Origin: Shinella sp. PSBB067
GTDB lineage: Bacteria > Pseudomonadota > Alphaproteobacteria > Rhizobiales > Rhizobiaceae
Direction: 5' to 3'
NCBI RefSeq assembly: GCF_016839145.1
Contig: NZ_CP069303.1
Location: forward strand, 3,394,501 to 3,458,500
DNA: 64,000 bases
The position numbers and the translations under genes were made by a program. The notes under the pieces were generated by a model. The model did not search any database and was not told the DNA's origin. It saw only the letters and a program-made list of their open reading frames with translations. Within the stretch, counting starts at the first letter, position 1, and the number at the start of each line of letters is the position of its first letter. Shown here one piece after another: positions 47,283 to 54,621 of the stretch.

Positions 47283-47306
47283 CGATATATTATGGAAAAT
47301 ATATCG
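47283..47306. promoter_or_regulatory. Mo-box-like operator before the ABC importer
   Basis: CGATATATT-N6-AATATATCG, a perfect 9-bp inverted repeat only 13 bases upstream of the binding-protein ATG, so a bound repressor would cover the ribosome site or the promoter start. Same pattern as the site at 44242. Confidence 0.68.
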
Positions 47307-47523
47307 CGGTTCGCCAAAAAATAGCAACAAATGATAAGGTTTGAGAAGCATCAATCATCGACCTGGCGATCGTGACCCCAGCGCGCGGCAGAACAGGTTA
47401 CCTTGTCAGCCCAAGCGATCCCGGAGAGGCTTGGTCGCGATTTCCTGCACTGGTTGAAGAGCGCTCCTGTGCGCAACAGGCAGGAAGCGAGCAGGTAGCT
47501 GATGTCGTTGGATTAATTGCCCG

Positions 47524-47844
47524 TCATTGCACCTTTGGCGCTGAACACATCGCCTTTGCCCAGTCTCCAAACAAAACGCGGCGCTCCATCAACCGCGCCA
47601 TGGTGGCATCCGAAATTACGCCCTTCCTGATGCTTGGAAAAAGATAGCCGTCGCGGGCAAGAGGCTTCGTCTGCTTGATGAGCGATAGCGTTTCCGGTAC
47701 GAGCGGGACCCGGAAATCGGGTGTTTTGTCTTTGCGCCCCTTCTGCTTTCCGCCGGGGATCGTCCAGGCGTCACCCTCGGATAGCTTACCGGGACCGACA
47801 TTCCTTCCGGCAAGCGCTGAAAGCTTGTTCAATGCCCTCGTCAA
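47524..47844 (-). pseudogene. Tyrosine recombinase/integrase fragment
   Basis: About 90 residues match the mid part of a phage-type integrase: DAWTIPGGKQKGRKDKTPDFRVPL, PLARDGYLFPSIRKGVISDATMARLMERR. The catalytic Arg-His-Arg-Tyr region that should follow is replaced by unrelated sequence (VLFGDWAKAMCSAP) and the N-terminal domain is missing. It is a remnant, consistent with an old integration event in this region. The flanks 47307-47523 and 47845-48058 show no further gene. Confidence 0.7.
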
Positions 47845-48058
47845 TTGATCTCCTTACGCTTTTCGCTTCACGTGAACAAATTCGCACTACAATGGACGTG
47901 ATTCTACAATAAAACACAGGACAATCAGCAGAGATCTGCCTTTAGTAGGCAAATTTGTACCTCGCAACACAAGTATTCAATGTGGGCATTGGGAAAGATA
48001 TATTTTTGCCTTCCGGCCTGCCATCAATATCAGGGCCACAGTTCAACTGCCAATCAAT

Positions 48059-48871
48059 TCAATTGCTTTCCTTTCGAACGTTGGCATTTCCCAGCATCGG
48101 CATGAGAAGGTTGAAGAGTTCGGCCTGGGAACATATGCCGCACCGGCTATAGAGCTGCTTTCTAAAAACCTTGACCGTTTCGGTGCTCACCCCAAGCTGC
48201 AAGCCGATGGATGGCGAGGAATGCCCCTGCAAAATCAGGAGCGCGACTTCGGCCTGACGGGTGCTTATGGACACACCATGATTGCTCCGGAGCTCCTGGC
48301 GAAGGCTATCGGCCAGGGACGTCGCGCGGGGGATGTTGAGATGTGGCGCATCGAGCGCGTTCCAATGGGCCCTGAGGACGGCCATGATGACCGACCGGTG
48401 TTTTCGAAGGCCCTCCTCGGCCTTTTGCGAAAACGTCGTTCCCGAGGACGAATCCTTGCCCATTGAAATCGTGATGGTCGCGTTCCGGGAGACGGGGAGG
48501 ATGACGGAGATCTCGTCGGAAATCCCGATCCTGCCGTAGTACCATTTATAGTAGCGACTGCTGCGGAACTGGTCCGGCGCGACGTCAAGCAGGCGGTAGA
48601 GCCCGGCGTCGCCGTGCCTCAAGTGGAAGTGGTAGACCGGATCCAGGAGATAGGCGCCGGAAAGGTATTGCTCATCGACGAACCGGAACACATCGGGACC
48701 GTAATGCCGCGTATGGGCGATGTGGGGGACGTTCGAACCAACGAAGATGACGACGATCACGTTGTCGAATTCCAGGCATTCGCGCAGGTACGCGCACATC
48801 AACGGATAGAATTGGGCGGAGCCGACAGCATCGATCGCCGCGGCGAGGCTATCGAGGACGGAGAATCTCAT
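48059..48871 (-). CDS. LuxR-family transcriptional regulator
   Basis: 270 residues. The last 65 form a LuxR-type helix-turn-helix (STRQAEVALLILQGHSSPSIGLQLGVSTETVKVFRKQLYSRC, residues about 203-245). The N-terminal 190 residues contain FDNVIVVIFVGSN, YKWYYGRIGISDEISVILPV and resemble the sensor part of a rhizobial LuxR subgroup without a clear autoinducer-binding signature. It is transcribed away from the catabolic cluster and may control it. The start is ATG 48871 (GTG 48874 also possible) behind GGGGG. Confidence 0.85.
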   Translation of the reverse strand: MRFSVLDSLAAAIDAVGSAQFYPLMCAYLRECLEFDNVIVVIFVGSNVPHIAHTRHYGPDVFRFVDEQYLSGAYLLDPVYHFHLRHGDAGLYRLLDVAPDQFRSSRYYKWYYGRIGISDEISVILPVSRNATITISMGKDSSSGTTFSQKAEEGLRKHRSVIMAVLRAHWNALDAPHLNIPRATSLADSLRQELRSNHGVSISTRQAEVALLILQGHSSPSIGLQLGVSTETVKVFRKQLYSRCGICSQAELFNLLMPMLGNANVRKESN

Positions 48872-48875
48872 CACC

Positions 48876-48895
48876 TATACCCCCATGGGGTTATA
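48876..48895. promoter_or_regulatory. Palindrome at the luxR-type gene start
   Basis: TATAC-CCCCATGGGG-TTATA is a 20-base palindrome with one mismatched pair, lying directly before the LuxR-type start and including its ribosome site. Its position suggests autoregulation or control of the facing cluster. Confidence 0.5.
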
Positions 48896-49012
48896 TGCCC
48901 CTCTCAAGGATGGCTTACAGTCGAAAACCATAAAGAGAAGGGTTATAAATCCAAGCCGGGCAGCGTGAAAAGCCCGCCCGTGACGCGGGACAGGGCAACT
49001 GCGGCGTCGAAA

Positions 49013-49026
49013 CTTGTATAGACAAG
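49013..49026. promoter_or_regulatory. HutC-like operator before the catabolic cluster
   Basis: CTTGTATAGACAAG, inverted arms CTTGT/ACAAG, 55 bases upstream of the first cluster gene. It matches, with one change, the TTGTA-N2-TACAA site at 52972 and the TGTA-N2-TACA pattern bound by HutC-subfamily GntR repressors, one of which is encoded in the cluster. Confidence 0.6.
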
Positions 49027-49080
49027 CCTGCACATCCGCCAAAGGCACGTCAAAAAGTGCCAGTCAACGAGGGTGACACA

Positions 49081-51096
49081 ATGCGAAAGCCGCTGAACCA
49101 TTCAGCCATGCCCGTTGCTGGCTACATCGAGCCGTGGAGCGTCAAGGCCGGCGCCTCGACCCGGGCCCATCTTTCCTGTGTCGACCCGCACGCGTCGTTC
49201 CGCATCGTCTCCCTCGACCGGGACGAGCAGGAGGTGGCGGAGTGGGACTTGCAGCGCCATTCCGGCAGCTTCAAGGTCCGGGATTTCTCTCTGGGCTCCT
49301 GGGTCGAGCTCCCGGCGCTCCCCGAAACGGGCGATGCCGGCTGGCAGCTCAGCTTCGAATTTCTGCCAACGCAGAACGACACGCGCAAAACCATCTGCGT
49401 TCTCGGCGATCTCGCCGTTTCGATGGACGCGGACGGACATCTCGATATCGCCACCGCTGATGGTATCCATGCCTTTGCGCAGGTTTCCAACGAGCGCTGG
49501 TACGAGCTTTCCGTCTCCGGCTCGTCCGCCGGCCTCGCCGCGACATTGGTGGCCTCGGCGCGGCGGACCGAGATCGCCAGCGTGGACTTTCACGGCGCGG
49601 TTCATCCCCTCGGCCGCATCTGCATCGGCTCGGACGGGAGCGGGGAGACAAAATCCTTCAACGGGCGCATCGGCCGGATATCGCTCGATGCCGCCGGCCG
49701 GCAGTGCTCCTGGCGTTTCCCGACCCGCGGGCCGGTCGAGCGCCTGGGCTCGGTGGAGGACAGCGCGCTTGCCCTGACGATCCACAACATGCCCACGTTC
49801 TGCGTGGCGTCCGCGCGGTTTACCGCCGAGGTGCATGATCCGCGATTGGAACCCTCGCATTTCGACGCGATCCACCTTCACGACGACGATTTCGGCGGCT
49901 TCGACTGGCCTGCCGACCTGACGATAGACATCCCCGCGGACGCACGGGCCGGCATTTTCGCTCTGGAAGTGACCACGGGACAGGGCACCGAGCGCCTGCC
50001 GTTCTTCGTTCGGGCGGCGAAGCCTTCGGCGGCGCTCGCCTTCCTCGTCCCGACCTCGACCTATCTGGCCTATGCCGACGAACGCCTCCCGCCGGTCCGC
50101 TATCCCTGGCACGGATCGGATCGCGGGCATCTCTTCGCGCTCGACAACGGTTTTCTGTGTCTCTACGACGTCCACAGCGACCTCAGCGGCGTGAGCCTGA
50201 CATCGGCGCGCCGCCCGCGCGCGACGTTGCGCGACGACTATCACTATCCGCTTTCCAATTGCCCGCATCTGTTGCCGGTCGATCTTCAGCTTCTGAAGTT
50301 CTATGCGCGGGAAGGCATCGACATCGACATATTGACGGACCGCGACCTCCATGACGAGGGATACGCGGCGGTCGCCGCCTACAGGGGGCTGCTGACGGGC
50401 AGCCATCCGGAATACTGGTCTTGCGACATGATGAAGGCGCTCGACGGCTATCTCGATGCGGGCGGCAATCTGGCCTATCTCGGCGGCAACGGCTTTTACT
50501 GGGTCGTCGCCTACCAGGGCGAGACCATGGAGCTGCGGCGGGTCAAAAGCGACATCTGGACCGGCCGGCCGGGCGAAGCGCACATGTCGATCACCGGCGA
50601 GCCCGGCGGCAACTGGGAAGACCGGGGCCTGCGGAACCCGCAATCCTATCTCGGCGTCACCTACCTGATCATGAGCTTCGGGCCGAGCCGGCCCTATGGC
50701 AGGCTCGAAGGCAGCTTCGCCCCGGAACACCGCTGGCTCTTCGACGGCATTGCCGACGGGCCGATCGGAGACGGCGGAACGGTGCTGGGCGGCGCGGCCG
50801 GCTATGAGATCGACGCCGTGGTGCGCTCGCAGGAAACACCGAAGAACCTGGTGCGGCTCGCCACGGCGGACGGCTTCGACGACAGTTTCCAGGTCCGGCC
50901 CGAGGTCTGGCTGGCCGACGGGAACGTCGAACGCGAGACGCTGCGGCGCGCGGACATGACGATCTATCGCCACGACGGTGGCGGGCAGGTCTTCTGCACC
51001 GGCTCGGTGGCATGGATCGGCGCCCTGCCCGGCCCCGGCGAAGGCAACGCCGTGGGAACGATCATGAAGAACCTCGCAGAAGGGTTCAGCCGATAA
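49081..51096 (+). CDS. N,N-dimethylformamidase-like large subunit
   Basis: 671-residue protein of the DMFase large-subunit family: an N-terminal beta-sandwich with a lectin-like domain (about 85-225), then a catalytic alpha/beta domain. Paracoccus DMFase uses a mononuclear iron held by two Tyr and one Glu with a nearby His; here Tyr328 or Tyr331 (STYLAYAD), Tyr362 (CLYDV) and His442/Glu444 (GSHPEYWS) have matching order and spacing. The reaction would be hydrolysis of an N-substituted formamide or related amide. The small subunit gene of true DMFase is absent. ATG 49081 follows GAGGGTGA; GTG 49057 is an alternative. First gene of the cluster, behind a HutC-like site. Confidence 0.8.
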   Translation: MRKPLNHSAMPVAGYIEPWSVKAGASTRAHLSCVDPHASFRIVSLDRDEQEVAEWDLQRHSGSFKVRDFSLGSWVELPALPETGDAGWQLSFEFLPTQNDTRKTICVLGDLAVSMDADGHLDIATADGIHAFAQVSNERWYELSVSGSSAGLAATLVASARRTEIASVDFHGAVHPLGRICIGSDGSGETKSFNGRIGRISLDAAGRQCSWRFPTRGPVERLGSVEDSALALTIHNMPTFCVASARFTAEVHDPRLEPSHFDAIHLHDDDFGGFDWPADLTIDIPADARAGIFALEVTTGQGTERLPFFVRAAKPSAALAFLVPTSTYLAYADERLPPVRYPWHGSDRGHLFALDNGFLCLYDVHSDLSGVSLTSARRPRATLRDDYHYPLSNCPHLLPVDLQLLKFYAREGIDIDILTDRDLHDEGYAAVAAYRGLLTGSHPEYWSCDMMKALDGYLDAGGNLAYLGGNGFYWVVAYQGETMELRRVKSDIWTGRPGEAHMSITGEPGGNWEDRGLRNPQSYLGVTYLIMSFGPSRPYGRLEGSFAPEHRWLFDGIADGPIGDGGTVLGGAAGYEIDAVVRSQETPKNLVRLATADGFDDSFQVRPEVWLADGNVERETLRRADMTIYRHDGGGQVFCTGSVAWIGALPGPGEGNAVGTIMKNLAEGFSR

Positions 51097-51163
51097 GACT
51101 CACCTGGTGGAAACCCCTGCCCGGATCGAAACACGCCAATATCACCAAAAGAAAGGGAACGAC

Positions 51164-52159
51164 ATGATCAGCATTTCTCGACGCAACATGCTTGCACTGA
51201 TGGGCGGAACGCTCGCAGCACCCTATATCGTCACGGCCAAAGCCAGCGCCGCCCCGGCGGTGGAGCCGGGCATCTTCAAGATGTCCATCCAGCCGTGGAT
51301 CGGCTACGGCATGTGGTATGTCGCCCAGGACAAGGGCATCTTCGCGGCCAACGGGCTCGAGGGCGTCGAGTTCATTCCCTATACGGAAGACGCCGCCAAT
51401 CTGGCAATTCTGGCCAGCGGCGAGATCCAGGGCACGAACAGCGCCACGCACAACGTGCTGCAGCACCTGCAGGAATCGCCCGACTACCGTATCGCCCTGA
51501 TCGAGGACTACAGCACCACCGCCGACGCCATCGTCAGCCCGAAGAGCATGAATTCCGTCGCCGACCTCAAGGGAAAATCCATCGCCTTCGAGGAAGGCAC
51601 GACCAGCCACCTCCTCGTCGCCGACGCGCTCAAGAAGGCGGGCCTGAAGCTGAGCGACCTCAACTGGACCAACACGCCCGCATCGCAGGCCGCCGCCGCC
51701 CTGCTGTCCGGCTCGACGGACGCGATGGTCACCTATGAACCCTACATCTCGACCGCGCTGAAAGCCGATCCGAACCTCAAGCTCCTCTATACCGCGGCCG
51801 AAAATCCCGGCCTCATCAGCGACTGCTTCGTCGTCACGACCCGGACGCTGAAGGAGCGGCCCGGCCAGGTGCGCGCGATGGTCAAGAGCTGGGGCGATGC
51901 CGTGGACCTCTACAACAAGAACCCCGAAGAGTGCCAGGCGATCATCGCCAAGGGCGTCGGTTCCGATCCGAACGAGCTGGGGACGACCTTCGAGGGCGTG
52001 CACTACTATACGCTGGAGGAGAACAAGACCCTGCTGACCGGCGAGTACGCGACGAAGACCTTCCCGGCCGTGAACGCCGCCAGCCTGGAGCTCGGCCTGA
52101 TCAAGAAGACCTTCGAGGCCAAGGACGTCATCGACACGACGGCCCTTTCGTCGCTTTGA
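51164..52159 (+). CDS. NitT/TauT-type ABC substrate-binding protein
   Basis: 331 residues with a Tat-type signal (SRRNMLALMGGTLAAPYIVTAKASA), then an NMT1/SsuA-like fold: FKMSIQPWIGYGMWYVAQDKGIFAANGLEGVEF, split by variable positions, SPKSMNSVADLKGKSIAFEEGT and ASQAAAALLSGSTDAMVTYEP. Such proteins bind small organic anions, amines or heterocycles. Export already folded through Tat is unusual among neighbours. It is separated from the DMFase-like gene by 67 bases and followed by a strong hairpin. The ligand is unknown but presumably the cluster's substrate. Confidence 0.87.
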   Translation: MISISRRNMLALMGGTLAAPYIVTAKASAAPAVEPGIFKMSIQPWIGYGMWYVAQDKGIFAANGLEGVEFIPYTEDAANLAILASGEIQGTNSATHNVLQHLQESPDYRIALIEDYSTTADAIVSPKSMNSVADLKGKSIAFEEGTTSHLLVADALKKAGLKLSDLNWTNTPASQAAAALLSGSTDAMVTYEPYISTALKADPNLKLLYTAAENPGLISDCFVVTTRTLKERPGQVRAMVKSWGDAVDLYNKNPEECQAIIAKGVGSDPNELGTTFEGVHYYTLEENKTLLTGEYATKTFPAVNAASLELGLIKKTFEAKDVIDTTALSSL

Positions 52160-52166
52160 TCCCCAT

Positions 52167-52196
52167 GGCCGGCCCTGCAGGTTTGCAGGGCCGGCC
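52167..52196 (+). terminator. 13-bp hairpin behind the binding-protein gene
   Basis: GGCCGGCCCTGCA (52167-52179) and TGCAGGGCCGGCC (52184-52196) pair perfectly around a GGTT loop, eight bases past the stop codon, with no T-run. It is likely a message-stabilising or partial-termination hairpin raising binding-protein levels over downstream genes. Confidence 0.7.
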
Positions 52197-52208
52197 GGGA
52201 CAGCCAAG

Positions 52209-52937
52209 ATGCGCCAGCACCTCGATCGCACCATTCCGCTTCCGCTCTACCAGAAGGTCAAGGACCACATCCTCGACCAGGTAAGGCGCGGCCAACTGAA
52301 ACACGGCGTGAAAATCCCTTCCGAGGCCGAGCTCGTCGAACGCTTCGGCGTATCGCGCATGACCGTCCATCGGGCGCTGCGGGAGCTTTCGGCGGCAGGC
52401 GTGGTCGATCGCGTCCAGGGGCTCGGCACCTTCGTCTCGGCGCCCCCGGCGCAGACCGAGCTCATGGAGCTGAAGGACATAGCCGACGACATCAAGGCCC
52501 GAGGCAATGTCCACACGCAGAAGGTCAGGCTTCTCGAGACGATCAGCGCCACGGCGGAACAGGCAGCCTATTTCGACATGCCGCGCGGCTCTCGCCTGTT
52601 CCATTCGATTATCGTGAACTACGAGGACGGAGTGCCGGTGCAGGTGGAGAACAGACTGATCCGGCCGAGCTTCGCCCCCGGCTATCTCGAGCACGACTTC
52701 CAGGCCGTCCCCTCGACGCGCTACCTGCGCTCCATCGCCGACGCGACGAAGATGGAGCATTCGGTCTGCGCCTCGATGGCGGATGCGCAAGCATGCGCGT
52801 TGCTGGAGTTTCCCGAGCCTCGGAGCGTGATGATCCTGACGCGCCGCACCTGGGTCGGGGAAATGGCGGTCAGCCGAAGCGTGTTCACCTATCCCGGCGA
52901 TACCTACAGCCTCATCAGCCGCCGCACCATGGAATGA
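52209..52937 (+). CDS. GntR-family regulator, HutC subfamily
   Basis: 242 residues: winged HTH at about 10-75 (PLPLYQKVKDHILDQVRRGQL, GVSRMTVHRALRELSAAGVVDRVQGLGTFVS in pieces), then a UTRA effector domain from about 95 (RLFHSIIVNYEDGVPVQVENRLI, RTWVGEMAVSRSVFTYPGDTYSL). HutC proteins are usually repressors released by an intermediate of the pathway they control. Two palindromes of the HutC type, before the cluster and just behind this gene, are likely targets. Confidence 0.9.
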   Translation: MRQHLDRTIPLPLYQKVKDHILDQVRRGQLKHGVKIPSEAELVERFGVSRMTVHRALRELSAAGVVDRVQGLGTFVSAPPAQTELMELKDIADDIKARGNVHTQKVRLLETISATAEQAAYFDMPRGSRLFHSIIVNYEDGVPVQVENRLIRPSFAPGYLEHDFQAVPSTRYLRSIADATKMEHSVCASMADAQACALLEFPEPRSVMILTRRTWVGEMAVSRSVFTYPGDTYSLISRRTME

Positions 52938-52970
52938 AAGATCGCCGGGGCGCGACCCTCGGCGGCCGGA

Positions 52971-52984
52971 CTTGTACATACAAA
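52971..52984. promoter_or_regulatory. HutC-like operator before the permease gene
   Basis: TTGTA-CA-TACAA (52972-52983) is a perfect inverted repeat in the 104-base gap between the regulator and permease genes. It suggests a second, separately controlled transcript for the permease and catabolic genes. Confidence 0.62.
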
Positions 52985-53041
52985 TCTATGCAGGCGCCCC
53001 CCGCGGCTGCAGTCCTCCAATCGAACGAGCAAGGCAGACCT

Positions 53042-53845
53042 ATGGCCAAGCCCCGAAAGAAATCCCTTCTCAGCATGCAGGCTGAGATCTCGCCATCGAC
53101 CTATCTCATCATCTCCGTGTGCTCCTTCGCGATCTTCTTCGCGGTCTGGGCTTTGATCGTGCAATCCGGCCTCGTCCGCCCGATCTTCCTGCCGTCCCCC
53201 GTGGCGATCGTCGCGCGCCTGTGGGCGCTCGGCGCCGACGGCACGCTGTTCTCCGACATTGCGGCAAGCGTCTATCGCATCGGTATCGGCTTCGCCGTCG
53301 CATCGGTTTCGGCGCTCGCCGTCGGCGTGCTGATCGGCAACTACAAGTTCTGGGATGCGGCCATCGAGCCCTTCCTCGACTTCATACGCTACATGCCGGT
53401 CGTCGCCTTCGTTCCCCTGACGATCCTGTGGACCGGCACGACGGACACCCAGAAGTTCCTGGTGATCTGGATCGGGACGTTCTTCCAGCAGGCCTTGATG
53501 TTCATGGACAACATCAAGCGCGTCCCGCCCGATTTCATCGGCTTCGGCCGGACGGTCGGACTGAGTGACACGAAAATCGTCACGAAGATCATCCTGCCCT
53601 CGGCCGCGCCGCAGATCTGGGACACGCTGCGCATCTCGCTCGGCTGGGCATGGACCTGGGTTGTGCTCGCCGAGCTCGTCGCGGCCAGCAGCGGCCTCGG
53701 CTACCGCATCACCGTCGCGCAGCGTTATTTCCAGACCGACACGGCCATCGGATACATCGTGGTGCTCGGCGTTCTCGGCCTGATCAGCGACCAGATCATG
53801 AAATTCCTGGGCAAGCGCATGTTCCGCTACGAGGCAAAACACTGA
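53042..53845 (+). CDS. NitT/TauT-type ABC permease
   Basis: 267-residue permease with six helices. GNYKFWDAAIEPFLDFIRYMPVVAFVPL holds the typical segment before the EAA loop (FGRTVGLSDTKIVTKIILPSAAPQIWDTLRISLGWAWTW in pieces). The family includes SsuC, TauC and NrtB. The start ATG 53042 (MAKPRKKS) is preferred; ATG 52988 would add an unlike 18 residues. Its stop overlaps the ATPase start (TGATG). Confidence 0.9.
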   Translation: MAKPRKKSLLSMQAEISPSTYLIISVCSFAIFFAVWALIVQSGLVRPIFLPSPVAIVARLWALGADGTLFSDIAASVYRIGIGFAVASVSALAVGVLIGNYKFWDAAIEPFLDFIRYMPVVAFVPLTILWTGTTDTQKFLVIWIGTFFQQALMFMDNIKRVPPDFIGFGRTVGLSDTKIVTKIILPSAAPQIWDTLRISLGWAWTWVVLAELVAASSGLGYRITVAQRYFQTDTAIGYIVVLGVLGLISDQIMKFLGKRMFRYEAKH

Positions 53846-54621
53846 TGGAAAAGCTTCTGATCCGCGACCTGACGAAGACCTTTCCGGCCGGGCGCTCCAC
53901 CAAGGACCGTGTTACCGTTCTCGACAACATCTCGCTGACGATCCGCGAGAACGAATTCGTTTCGCTGGTCGGCGCATCCGGCTGCGGCAAGAGCACGCTG
54001 CTTTCGATCATCGCCGGACTGCAATCCCATGACGATGGCGACCTCAAGGTCGACGGAAACGACATCCTCGGACCTGGCGCGGACCGCGGCGTGGTTTTCC
54101 AGAGCTATACGCTTCTGCCCTGGCTGACGGCCAGGAAGAACGTGGAATTCGCGCTGGAAGCGACGGGGCATCCGAAGGCCGAGATCGGCGATCTTGCGAT
54201 GACACAGCTCAGGCTGGTGGGCCTGGAAGCCTTTGCGGACCGCTATCCCGCGCAGCTTTCCGGCGGCATGAAGCAGCGGGTCGCCATCGCGCGCGCGCTC
54301 TCCTACAAGCCGAAGCTGTTGCTGATGGACGAGCCGTTCGGCGCCCTGGACGCGCTGACCCGCGTGCAGATGCAGGAACTGCTCACGAGCGTCTGGGAGC
54401 GGGAAAAGCTGACCGTGATCTTCGTCACGCACGATGTCGAGGAAGCCGTCTTCCTTTCCGACCGGATCTTCGTGATGGCCTCCAATCCCGGCCGCATCAA
54501 GACGACCTACGATGTCCCCCTGCCGCGACCGCGCACGCCCGATACCCACCGGCTGCCGGAATTCGCGCAGCTTCAGGCCGAAGTGCTCGGCAGCATCCGT
54601 TCGGAGATGCGGGATCGATGA
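53845..54621 (+). CDS. NitT/TauT-type ABC ATPase
   Basis: 258-residue ATPase. Walker A GASGCGKST at 43-51, VFQSYTLLPWLTARKNVEFAL Q-loop, signature SGGMKQR near 138 and Walker B LLLMDEPFGALDALTR. The C-terminal NPGRIKTTYDVPLPRPRT is typical for SsuB/TauB/NrtD proteins. It overlaps the permease stop and the next gene's start by a few bases, so translation is coupled. Confidence 0.92.
   Translation: MEKLLIRDLTKTFPAGRSTKDRVTVLDNISLTIRENEFVSLVGASGCGKSTLLSIIAGLQSHDDGDLKVDGNDILGPGADRGVVFQSYTLLPWLTARKNVEFALEATGHPKAEIGDLAMTQLRLVGLEAFADRYPAQLSGGMKQRVAIARALSYKPKLLLMDEPFGALDALTRVQMQELLTSVWEREKLTVIFVTHDVEEAVFLSDRIFVMASNPGRIKTTYDVPLPRPRTPDTHRLPEFAQLQAEVLGSIRSEMRDR

Noticed and set aside
47345..48058. Search for a second copy of the tRNA-Leu 3' end as an attachment site
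   Set aside because: No stretch matching the T-arm or acceptor end was found near the integrase fragment.
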